Assembly (NCBI RefSeq): GCF_000003605.2
Contig: NW_003138321.1
Location: 246,420-268,628, forward strand
DNA length: 22,209 bases
Direction: 5' to 3'
DNA from: Saccoglossus kowalevskii
Lineage: Eukaryota > Hemichordata > Enteropneusta > Harrimaniidae
The notes beneath the pieces were generated by a model that had not been told where the DNA came from, did no database searches, and saw only the letters and a list, made by a program, of their open reading frames with translations. Made by a program: the position numbers and the translations under genes. Below, piece by piece: positions 1-10,600 of this stretch. Positions within the stretch are counted from its first letter, which is position 1, and each line of letters starts with the position of its first letter.

Positions 1-53
1 TTGCATAATGGTGAATAAAAACAGAACTAATATAAATTTATTCACACCAACAG

Positions 54-314
54 GAAAACCCGTTCTTTTACACAGCACTGAATAGTGAAAGTAAACCGAA
101 AAGCTTTGCTACCTCATACGGTGGTAGTGCTGGTGAAGACAATCCAAGTGGGCGCACAGTGAATAGTGCTTTGATAGGGTTTATCGGTGTACTTGCTATT
201 CTTGCCTGTGTTATTATAACTACTATGCTAGTGATAAAAAGCAGCAAGAACAAACTGAAGGGGAAAACGGAGGAAAATGAATGGCTATTGACAATGAATT
301 CTGTTGATGCTTAA
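54..314 (+). CDS. Last coding exon of an upstream phospholipase B1-like gene: C-terminal membrane anchor
   Basis: A GT-AG acceptor (caccaacag) precedes an open frame of 86 codons ending in TAA. It starts ENPFFYTALNSESKP, which matches in position and style the start of the last exon of the complete copy downstream ([12 protein letters not shown]). After a Ser/Gly-rich stalk comes a hydrophobic segment at exon residues 39-61 (LIGFIGVLAILACVII), then a Lys-rich stretch (KSSKNKLKGK) and a short acidic/polar end. This is the layout of a type I membrane anchor with a cytoplasmic tail, as in vertebrate PLB1, which is a brush-border ectoenzyme. The catalytic exons lie left of the window, so the family call rests on this exon's likeness to the neighbouring copy and on the tandem context. 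Bases 1-53 are the end of the preceding intron. Confidence 0.72.
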   Translation, partial: ENPFFYTALNSESKPKSFATSYGGSAGEDNPSGRTVNSALIGFIGVLAILACVIITTMLVIKSSKNKLKGKTEENEWLLTMNSVDA

Positions 315-968
315 TATATTTGTTAATAGGCTAGATATAGGCTCGGTAATGTGACACCAATCCTGCACTTTAATGTATATACCAATCATGTTTTAATGTT
401 TCATTTTATTTACTAGAGTAATAAGTTGGTCACAACCTATTTTTTAATTATATATTATAAGTACTTTTAAATAATGTGTATTTACACAACGTGTCACTCC
501 ACACGTCAGCTGATTTTTTTAAAATATTTGTTATTTTTATTATAGATTTTCTTTGTGATTATTTTATGCATTTAAATCTTTGATATCATCAATGATAATA
601 TATATTCGAGACAGACACACACGCAATTAGGTGAGATCAGGGCAGTTTTAGTAAACAAAGATTAGGTTTATACCTCATGTGTATCAACAATTTTCAATGT
701 TTTTGTGCAACTGTATTGATATTCAAGTTTCTTACTTTAAACCTGCTGTAGTTTGTATTTCTGCCGACCTCTATGTCCACGTCTACAGTCAACCTTGCAT
801 TACAGTGTTATTTTAATAAGCTATATAGGAATGTTATATTGTATATAATCTTTTATTGTGGTTGTATGGAACTTTTTATTTGCGCACATATTTATTTGGA
901 TTGTTCAATTGTTTGCTGATATAATTAGACTGAATTATATATGTAAATAAAATATATTGATGATCTTA
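315..968 (+). other. 3' UTR of the upstream phospholipase B-like gene
   Basis: AT-rich non-coding sequence directly follows the TAA stop. A canonical AATAAA lies at 946-951 and is the best poly(A) signal I see, giving a 3' UTR of about 650 bases. The transcript end is inferred, not observed. Confidence 0.45.
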
Positions 969-1831
969 ATGACTCGATCTGTCTGGTGTTCTAGCTAGAT
1001 CCCAAATTATATGCCAATTTTCCAACCATCTTGGCCGAAAACTGAATTTTGCCGGATTTCTACATTTCGGTTGTGGGATTTGGTGAAAATATTCACCTCA
1101 ATGGGTGCATTTTATTCCGATGGCGGCGCCCTTGGTTACATGTGCATTTGTGTCATCATCACTCGTTTGTGATAATCCATATATACCACATTATAAAGCA
1201 GGTTTTCGGAGCGATAGGCTTAATTCTCCTGATTCATTATTCATCATGTAATTTTTATATCATAAATCCATTAGCGATGTGTAAAACATTCCTATCTTAC
1301 AGCGTGTATTACACCCTTAGCCAGTTATAAGAAGACCCTCTCATTTCGTGCAGAATTAATGCGGACATTAATTAAAGGGCGGTAGTCGTCGCGCCTCGCA
1401 TGCACGGGATATATGGGTCTCATATAAACTTAGATGGCGATATTGACTGTTGCGCAGATCAACGAGTACAAACTGAGACATTACCAAGCTTTAATTAGGT
1501 GTTATAGGTTATTGGAAGGTATTGAAGGAGTCACTGGCGGTAATTAGTGCAAGTCGCGCCCAGGTAAAATCCCATACTTGTGATTTCTATTAGAAGAGAG
1601 CACTGCATTATGGGAAAATCAATGTTTATCAACACAAATGTCGCACATGTGCAGGGTTACAACCAACAACCTTTAATGTTACATTATTGATCACTGAACT
1701 TAATTTGTACTTGTTTGATTAATTTAAATCACAGTCAAAATTACCTAATTTGCACATTTTGGTACATTTAACAAATTACTTAATTTCCTGAATTACTTGA
1801 TGTTTGTGTATAAACTGTTCATCCCACTCAA
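966..1831. other. Intergenic DNA without a recognisable gene
   Basis: No coding exon is recognised. An open frame near 1049-1330 lacks family resemblance and a convincing splice context. A GC-richer patch at about 1340-1570 holds two homeodomain-type cores (TTAATTAA near 1369 and GTAATTAG near 1539) and could be regulatory, but nothing decides this. Confidence 0.3.
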
Positions 1832-1911
1832 TGGGCTCTATGATAAACCTAGGAGGGTCCTGTGCTAGACTATGGAAGAAGCTATTTAGAAGAGCCTGGT
1901 AGTCTAGACCT
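1832..1911. repeat. Degenerate copy of a ~35-bp minisatellite
   Basis: Two imperfect units share the theme ctATGaTAgAcc...GGAAGaagnnnTTTAGAAGag with the longer array at 2552-2719. The likeness is by eye and the units are diverged. Confidence 0.4.
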
Positions 1912-2551
1912 CATAGCTATATAGGAAACCTTTTTCATCAATTCTGGGTCTTTGTAGAATTTGACGCATGGAGCCGGGAACAGCCACTGGTGGCGTTGTA
2001 TACAATCGAAACCTATTTAGGCTTGCCTACGCTCATTCAGACTACAGTGTAAAGCCCAGAAACAGTTGTTAAAGTTGGTGATCAATTTAGTGTGATAGAA
2101 AGCGTGTACAGTCATCAAATTACCGCAATAGACAGAGTGGGGGTATATACGTGATTCCGGCGTTTCATAATAAATGCATTCTATTAATAATTTTCAACTT
2201 TCAAATAATATTCATGAGATATATTTACGTCACAACCTCGTTAAAGGTCATTAGCATATTGTGTATGCATGCTTCGGTCTCTATTCCATAACCAACGCGT
2301 CATCACATTGAGGTCAATTGTAATTTACGTTTTATGATTGACAAACTTTATTGACGGTGCTGAACGTTGTGTTTGTATTCGAAGCCTACACATAAGCGAC
2401 GCTACCAGATATATACATAATCCAACCAGCCACACCAACCCAGCGACTGCTCAGATAGCAAAAGTTTTATACACACTCCCACCATGTCATACTCTGTAAT
2501 ATGCAAATACAATTCTAGTTCCCCAATAACTCTGGATGGCAGAGTAGAAAT

Positions 2552-2719
2552 GTTATATGCCAGAATCTGGAAGACAATACAGAAGGGATTATGCTAGATC
2601 CTTGAGGGTGGTTTAAAAGGGTCATATGCAAGACCATGTATGGCAATATAGAAGGGTTCTATGCTAGATTCTGGAAGGAAGTGCAGGAGGATCATATGCT
2701 ATACCATAACTGGCAGTGT
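2552..2719. repeat. Imperfect ~35-bp tandem repeat, about five units
   Basis: Units begin near 2552, 2588, 2622, 2657 and 2691. Each follows the theme (T/A)(T/C)ATATGCTAGA..CTGGAAGG..ATACAGAAGGG. A short open frame across it (2661-2870) is a by-product of the repeat and is not called as a gene. Confidence 0.6.
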
Positions 2720-3007
2720 CATACCACGAGAAACACTACAATTGAACAACAAAAGTATCGTTAATCTGAAAACTACATATCTTTCATCCAATTCTTTTCA
2801 GATAATGTTTTTTTCTGCGTGCAAGTCATACATTCGCACACAGGCTATGTATCTCATCAACATAAAGTGATGTGGCCACTGAATTAGTAAACGTTACATT
2901 GGGATACACACATATATCAATGATCAATTTATATCGAACATAGAATATACCTCGGTAAGACATTAAATTAGTCAATTTATTTAATTTGATTTTACTTAAT
3001 GACCTAC

Positions 3008-3095
3008 CATGTAATTTCTCGCATTCAATTCCATCCATTGATGGTGATAATACAGCTATGCATACTACCATGAAGGACATGTTGATGAGGTTCAA
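3008..3095 (-). CDS. Candidate first exon encoding a signal peptide (weak)
   Basis: On the minus strand an ATG at 3095 opens a frame whose first 24 residues (MNLINMSFMVVCIAVLSPSM...) look like a secretory signal peptide ending near DGIEC. After 29 codons plus one base comes GTAGGT, a good splice donor (minus-strand 3007-3002). No further exon of such a gene was recognised toward lower coordinates, and no promoter is evident. The same features can arise by chance in AT-rich DNA, so this is a candidate only. If real, it would be a small secreted protein convergent with the upstream phospholipase gene. Confidence 0.18.
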
Positions 3096-3298
3096 CTGAA
3101 GTTGAATAGAAATATTGCCTGGTCATCAACTTATGGTTGCCAAACAACAAGCTCACATTTGCAAGGGTGAAATTTATGATTATATTTAAACAATTTGTAA
3201 TCAGTTAAACATCTGGGCGTGGTGGTTTGTCAAGCACACTTTGTTGCCCCAATGACATCTATATGGTATGCAAAACCGTTCCATATTTGCTCTTATAT

Positions 3299-3530
3299 CA
3301 TTAGGTGTCTAGTGGTAGAATGTGTCCCATATCGTTAATAGTGCATCTGGTGATGGGATTTGGTCTGTCACTAAGGAGTGCATTTAATTATGGGATTTCT
3401 TCCATGTCGTTAGGGGTGTTGTGTCCAATATTGAGATTTCCTGTTATATTATTGATATGCATCCTGAGATGGAATTTTCTGTCATGACGTTAGAAGCGCA
3501 TCTAGAGATGGGATTTTCTGTAATATCAAA
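3299..3530. repeat. Imperfect ~39-bp tandem repeat, about six units
   Basis: Units follow the theme GTTAGnAGTGCATCTnGaGATGGGATTTTCTGTCATnTC, with starts near 3330, 3370, 3409, 3452 and 3490. More diverged copies of the ATGGGATTTTC part continue to about 3700. The 60-codon open frame at 3305-3487 is the repeat read through and is not a gene. Confidence 0.6.
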
Positions 3531-4576
3531 TAGTCTTGTTGTGAATTTATTCTCATATCTTTCATATTTGCAATCATACAAGAGTGTAACTTTGTTATAA
3601 AGTTGGATGTGTATTCATGTTATCAAATTGGAATTTGTATTGTAATGGGATTTTCACTCATATCTTTAGACTTGTAATGTTGTAATGAGATTTTTAATAA
3701 CGCTTGTCCTTCGTTGTAAACTTTTAACATTGAATTGAATTTCAGACGATTTAGCTCACTATCCGCAATAGAAATAACAAGTTTTTAAAGTAGATAGCGG
3801 CATACCAAAACGATATTCAAATTTAATCAAGGGTAATTTTTTATTTCCAAAAACACAAAACAAATTAGAACAACTGACAGGTACGTCACCAGTTGCCAGC
3901 AACATGTTCAGCTGATTATGTAACACATAATGTGAGAGAGTGAAATACTCGGTGCTTTACTAAACCAACGTTCATATTGCACTTTACCAAACACTTACCA
4001 AACAAAACATTTATATTTTAATATATTTATTCGATCTATACAGAACACTCAATTTCTCGACATATCTTATAGCGTATGAGATCACTAAATAAGTTGAGTC
4101 TAGCAATATCTAGACAATTTTAACAAATTTCCCATTTTTAAAAACTTTTTGTAATAATATTAGTTGGTAGTTTTGAACACCTGCAACATCTGAAGATCAT
4201 TGTATTAATTGTCATGTACGTTTAATTTTGATATTCTGCTCGAAAGGTACTTGCTGAATTAGCAACTCATCATCTCGTGAATACGTATGTGATACTTAAG
4301 GGGCTATCACGTATAAATACATTGAGCGAGAAAACTAAACAAGAAATATCATTTAATGTGTTTAACCAATACATTCATTGAGGATACAATGGGCATGTTT
4401 TGATCTTGACCTAACCTTGACCTCTTTAATAGGGATATTATTAACTAGTAAACTGGGTAGCAACGTTTGGAATCAAGTTGATACAATAAGACAAGATAGT
4501 ATGGTACAGCCAATGCGCATCACCTGATGAACACGTCATAATCGTAGTAGTTGCTTAAATATACTACCATATATCG
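3531..4576. other. Intergenic DNA upstream of the complete phospholipase B-like gene
   Basis: AT-rich, with no coding exon recognised. Its proximal part should include the promoter of the gene starting at 4658, but apart from a weak TATA-like site I see no defined element. Confidence 0.3.
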
Positions 4577-4584
4577 TATATATC
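4577..4584 (+). promoter_or_regulatory. Possible TATA box of the complete phospholipase B-like gene
   Basis: TATATATC lies about 75-80 bases upstream of the start codon, which would leave a 5' UTR of roughly 45-50 bases. In AT-rich DNA such a motif is common, so support is only positional. Confidence 0.22.
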
Positions 4585-4657
4585 TCAGAGGAGGCACAAC
4601 CACTGCATTTGAAAACTTCACTGGTGTGGGCACATTATTGAAATACATCTCAGGTCT

Positions 4658-7600
4658 ATGATGAAGACAACTATTGCGACTGTGTTATTTCTTGCAGTCT
4701 TCACAGGAATCTCTGATGCATGTATGTTTTGTTGATAACTATAGGTTTATTTTAAACACATTGCATTTACATTGCAAATAGTGAGTCGATAACAAGTTTA
4801 TGATTTGACCAGAAATAGTAGACCAGAGCGTTGCTCGGCCGTTGTTCTATGGGATGCCGATTTTTTACTGCATTTTGTGAGATTTACACTTTGTCTGACA
4901 TCATTACCACATTTTCATCATTACTCAGTACGATCGTTAATATATTTTGATTGGCCGACTATAATTTCCACATATGCGATTCATAAACAACATGCAGTTA
5001 TATTTACATATATTCCACATTACTGGTGTTGTAATACAATCACGGTTCTGAATGTTACTGGTCTGTTTTCTTAAAAATTTCAAACAGAATAAATGTGTCA
5101 ATACTGCTTATGTTAAGAACACTACATTTTTTATTCATTAATTGATTTTCGTGATGTGTCTAAGATCATATCACATCTGCACCTAGGATCTAGGCTCTAA
5201 ATTTACTTGATGAAATATGTTGCTTTTTTTAGCTGGACATTGGAGTGATTTTGTGAAAGCCATATACAAAGCATCTCACTACCAGGAGCAGTCTGACTTG
5301 TACGAGTCTAGTAACAATGGAACACTACTGCCCATACCATTACCAGTAAGTATTAGTTAGCATGGAGACAATGAAGGCCAGGGTTGTCTCAACAAAACTT
5401 GCGATGTATGAGTCTGATGACAATGTGATGCTACCTACTTTAATAACACCATTAATAAAATATAATGACATTTAGGATTGTCTGACTTCATCTCTGCATA
5501 TTTTACACGAGTCTACATAAACAATATATATTATTTGCTTGTGAAAGACCATGTTGGAATGTCCGTGTAACTGACTATACATAACATTTTGCGAAATAGT
5601 GTCAAATTTGTTATTCTTTCGTCTTCAATTTTACAGTTGATCAATAAAGTTCAAATTGCAAATAGTTTCTAAAGTTTTGTTTTGTTGTGAAACTTCCATG
5701 TTATGTTTATTTCTCGTTTATCTACAGTGTCTGCGTTAATGGGTTGCGTGTATTGTAGCAATGTGTCAAACGTATTTAAACATACTTTAGTATTTAACAC
5801 TTCTGGTGTCACTAAATGAGAACAAAACACAATGAAAGACCACTAACATAATGTGAAACTTTGGAAGCAAATCTCATACCAACTAAAAAACGAAAATACT
5901 ACTCATTTTAAAAGAAATACGTAAACATTGGTGTGTTGATGTTCTACTTGTCTTTTATTATAGACATTGATAAATAAAAATGAAGTACATAAAATTAACA
6001 TTTAATACAAACGAAAAATATTTATCATTTGTAGTCTAATGCCATCTTCAATGTGGAAATGACGAACGCATATTTATACTTCAGTGTTATATGTTGTTTC
6101 TAGATCGAATTTCCTGATGGTTCTTGCACATCCGTTATATCTCCACCGGAATTCCCAGATTTACCAAGGCCACCCAGAGACTTCCCATGTTCTTGTGTTA
6201 ACCCAGGCACATCCGCAGTTTCAGGTATTCCTTAGCATAGTAGCAACTACTCCAAGCAAATTTATTGTACCCTGGCGCCCATATATGTTACCCTGCTATG
6301 CCACATATGTCATCTTGTTGTATTGCTAGTATGAAGACATATTAAATAGGCTCTCCATTGCATATAACGCCCTACACGGGGCCTTCCATTACGCTCATCT
6401 GCACGCCGTCCAATTTCAATGATAAACTTCGTCAATAGTATGATATATTAAAATATCATCAGTCAACATAGAAATCAGGTTAGGTAAATATACTTGTCCA
6501 GGCATGTGATACCAATTTGCATCGTACCATATCATATCATGTCATGTCATCGCACTCCGGCAATGACAAACATTAATACCCTTCAAAATGAATACAACCG
6601 TACCTTAGTAGAGTGTCCTTTGTGATAGGCGGTCTCAAATAGGACCTCGTCTATGTTTATTTGTTGTTTTGATCGACACGTTCATTTTATTTCAGTACAT
6701 GCATTATCTCCCTTTGATGTTAAGATAGTTGGGGCATTAGGTGATTCGCTGACAGTAAGTATTCACATTCATAGTTGCACAATTATTATTATTATCCAAA
6801 ATTATTATTATTAATTACATAATGTATTATTATGTTATTTTAACATGTACGAATCACCTGCATATTTAGTGTAATGTGTAGTATATTATTATAATATAAA
6901 GGATATTATAAATATAACTTTTATTTTGGCATTGCTTGTTTGGAATAAAATAATGAATGGTGCTTTTTGGTTTACGAATAAAATAAAATAAAAGACGATC
7001 ACATAACAGTACAAAAACACCTTGGAACACCTTGGAAGGCAGACCGGTGACACCGGTTCACACTTAAAAGGGGGTATCACACCGCCTGCCAAATTTCGAA
7101 GAAAAATTAAAACAATTAACAGAACAAGTAACATAAAACAAAGAGGACGAAACTCTTGGTTTTTGTGCATGTTTTAAACTTTGTTGTAAATACCAGTGAA
7201 TATTAAAAGTTTGAAGTTATATAATACTTGGTTGTAATGTCCGAGTTTTGGCTTATTGCCAACCAGTTACTGCAGAACCGTACTAGCTTAACTTCTAGCA
7301 ATTCATGTTACTACAGTCAGTGTGGCATATAACAGAAAGCGCGTAAGCATGCATGCCTGTAATGGCGAGGCGCTTGTCACGTTTCATCTTCGCCAACCAA
7401 GGTTCGTTTCCAGCCGTCACCACTCAACTGCGGTACAGACTCAAGTACGCGTCGTCACAGGATCAAAAGATTTTCAGTGCCGGGCAACATACCGAAGGCA
7501 CAGGGTCTTGTGACGATTCTAAATCAGTATTCCCGGGGCGACGTAACATATGCGAGCCCTAACAATACTGGGAAGTGTGGAAAGTCTCGCCCGAAATGCA

Positions 7601-10600
7601 TTGGCGATTCTTCGCGATTAGCAACGCAACGCTACATTTGTGGTATCACCAGTTGTCACATGTTATGCCAACTCTTGCTTTAAAGGCGCCACCAATCAGA
7701 TCTATGCATTTTACCAAGGTAAAATACTCGACTTCTCGGTAGAATCCCGGTAAACTTTAAGGAAATAGTCACCATGTGCAGTGCTGGCGTAGAATTGTTA
7801 ACAATATTTCATAACCACCTTGTTTAGGCTGAAAAGCATTTGCAGATTTCATTTGTTCAGTGTCAACTGTAAAATAATTCCTTCTATATTATTCTATTCA
7901 TTTATAATTCAACGCAATATACTATCGAAGATTTTTCGCATAACAAAAAAATATTTAATACAACATATCCTTATTATCTGGTTGTTATTATGTTTGAAAG
8001 ATAATGGATTTCAAGTTATTATTATTTTATGTCTGCTAAATGTTTCAATACCATAATAATTTCTTTTTATGTGACAGACGATATAACATATATCTGTATA
8101 TTGTTATTTATAGGCAGGCAGTGGAGCGGACGCAGCCATTATAGTTGGATCGTTAAATGACTACAGAGGTGTAGTCTACAGGTATGAACAAAATGAAACT
8201 CAAATGAAGTGACGTTTGTTTCTCAGTAAGCTGAATAGAATATTGATTGGGTTTATCCCAAAAGTGTCTCACAGTTTCATCGATATGTGAACACATTTAT
8301 AGAAATTCACTAAGCATGTTTGTTGCATGCGCGTCATGCGCATTTCAATTTCCGAGAAATAGAGATGATATGTTGATAATCTATATATCTATAAACAATG
8401 ATTTTCGTTTTCACGTACAGTATCGGTGGAGACGAAGACTTTTCGGCAGGAGTCACTACTTTACCAAGTAAGCTACAAATAGATATGACGTCATATTTAT
8501 ATCTCAAAATATGTTCCTGTATTGCAATAATTCAGTGAAATCATTTCTATATTTCAGATATTTTACAAGAGTATAGCCCGTCGCTGAAAGGATTCTCTTT
8601 AGGAGTTTGTAATAGAGATGAAACGGCATCGGCTTTGAACGTTGCTAGTCCTGGTGATGTATCAAGGTGACTTATTTTAAAGCGTAACCAAGTGCTCCTT
8701 TCGTTACTTTGTAAACAGCATTATTAAAAAATACAATTGCAACGACTTATTTTTCAGTTGGGATACATTCATGCTAAATGATATTTGTTTCCACAGAGAC
8801 ATGAAGTACCAAGCATACCGACTTATTGACAGAATGAAACTGCACCCAGACGTTGATTATGAACTCGACTGGAAAGTCGTAACGATCTTAATTGGTGGAA
8901 ATGACCTGTGCTCTTTCTGTGATGATAAAGAACTGTACACAGCCGAGCGATACCAGCAACATCTTCAAGAAGCTTTAGACGTCTTACATGAGGGGGTATG
9001 ACTTCAAATGCTCAGCTACCATAGCAACCGTTTTGTTTAGTTTTTTTCATTCGCTGATATAAAAGACGAATAACGTTATTTGGTTATTTTCAGATGCCAA
9101 GGGCTTTTATTAATTTAGTTTCCGTATTGCAAGTAGCAGAATTATCACAATTAAATGGCACTATATGTAATATCATTCATTGGTACGTATCATTGCATTG
9201 TTTATAATATGAGGTTATTACGAGGATACCGTAAAGTATGTACGAAGACAGTACAGCAAGAGTATTGACCGACACGCAGCGGAGTTCGATGCGCGGCGTA
9301 CTGTCTGAGTAATAACCTTATTATTATACATCTTTTCCTTCCAAGGATACATCATAGGAATGCCAAAATCCAAAAAGTTTAGAACAAAATCGGCTTCTTT
9401 GTATGGAGTCAAACCCTGGTGGCAGCCATTTTTGTTTTTATTACTAGAGGACTTTACGCGCGTAATCATTCCATATTTGGAATTCGCATTTCCTAATATG
9501 GTAGGATGAAAATATCTCGTAAAATACCGCAAAATTACGACACACTGTAACTTATAGCGTTACGGTGACAGATGTATAATAATACCTTATAATATAAATA
9601 TAGTCCATTGAAAAATAATAATGCAAAGTAGACTGCACAGTGTCTGATATGAGACATCGTCCCGGCCCGAGCACAAATTGTACTAGTTCTAGGGGTTTTA
9701 CAGTGAGTTGACTGGCCTAAGTGATTGATGTGATATAGTCCTCAAGTATGTAGTTTATCAGATTGCTGTAGTTGACATAGTCCAATGTGAAAATATATAA
9801 AGATGAAGATATGCAAGTGGTGTGATATGCGATTTGCGAGATGATCACAACAAACGTGCATTTCTAAAAATGCGATAGACCTGGTTTGTCCCAAGCTGTT
9901 TTGCCATAGTATCTGTGTGTATTTACAAAGCGTACATTAGATAATGATAATTTGTTGTGCCCGGGGTAATCACACATGAGTTCATATGGATAATTAAAAT
10001 GGTTGTATTATGTACATTCTCTAATCACATTGCTAATAGTTATATTCTGTTTGCTGTTCGCAGTCTGTTTTGTACTTGTGTTAAGTATGGTGATGATCAG
10101 AATGAACTAGTTGAGCTCACCAAAGAATACCAGGTAAAATTCTTGAATGATTTGTCTATTAGAACAATCTCACCCTTTCTTTAACGAATCAACTATACTT
10201 GATCATTATAAAACTTAATTAACCGATTCATTTCAGCGTGTCACCCACGAACTCATTGATAGTGGGCGCTATGAAACATCAGATGACTTTACAGTTGTAG
10301 TGCAGCCATTCCTAGAAGAGACCACTCTACCACTTGATGAGGTAATGGCTTCATACTTTAATCACGGAATAAGTCGAGTGGTCATCAGATTGTGAATCTG
10401 GAAATGAACATTGCACAGTAGCTTTTGAAAAACAAATACAAATTTCGTATTACATATTGTACATATCTTATTTCAATAATCGATCATAAGTCAATAAACT
10501 GTTATATCAATACATGTAAACACCTGTTATATCAATACATGTAAACACATGTTATTCAAATACATGTAAATATCTGTTATATCAATACATGTAAACACCT

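Noticed and set aside
1049-1330. 93-codon open frame
   Set aside because: No recognisable domain, no splice context, and composition is that of the surrounding non-coding DNA.
4520-4560. Hammerhead ribozyme (CTGATGA at about 4524)
   Set aside because: No GAAA block or closing stems follow at the right distance; other CTGATGA cores checked on the minus strand (near 18750, 20255, 21098) also lack them.
4805-5074. 89-codon open frame in intron 1
   Set aside because: Starts at a non-ATG codon, lies wholly in an intron of a well-supported gene and resembles no known protein.
9218-9532. Minus-strand 104-codon frame as a possible transposase
   Set aside because: No catalytic motif or similarity visible; it spans palindromic arms of a foldback element and is too short.
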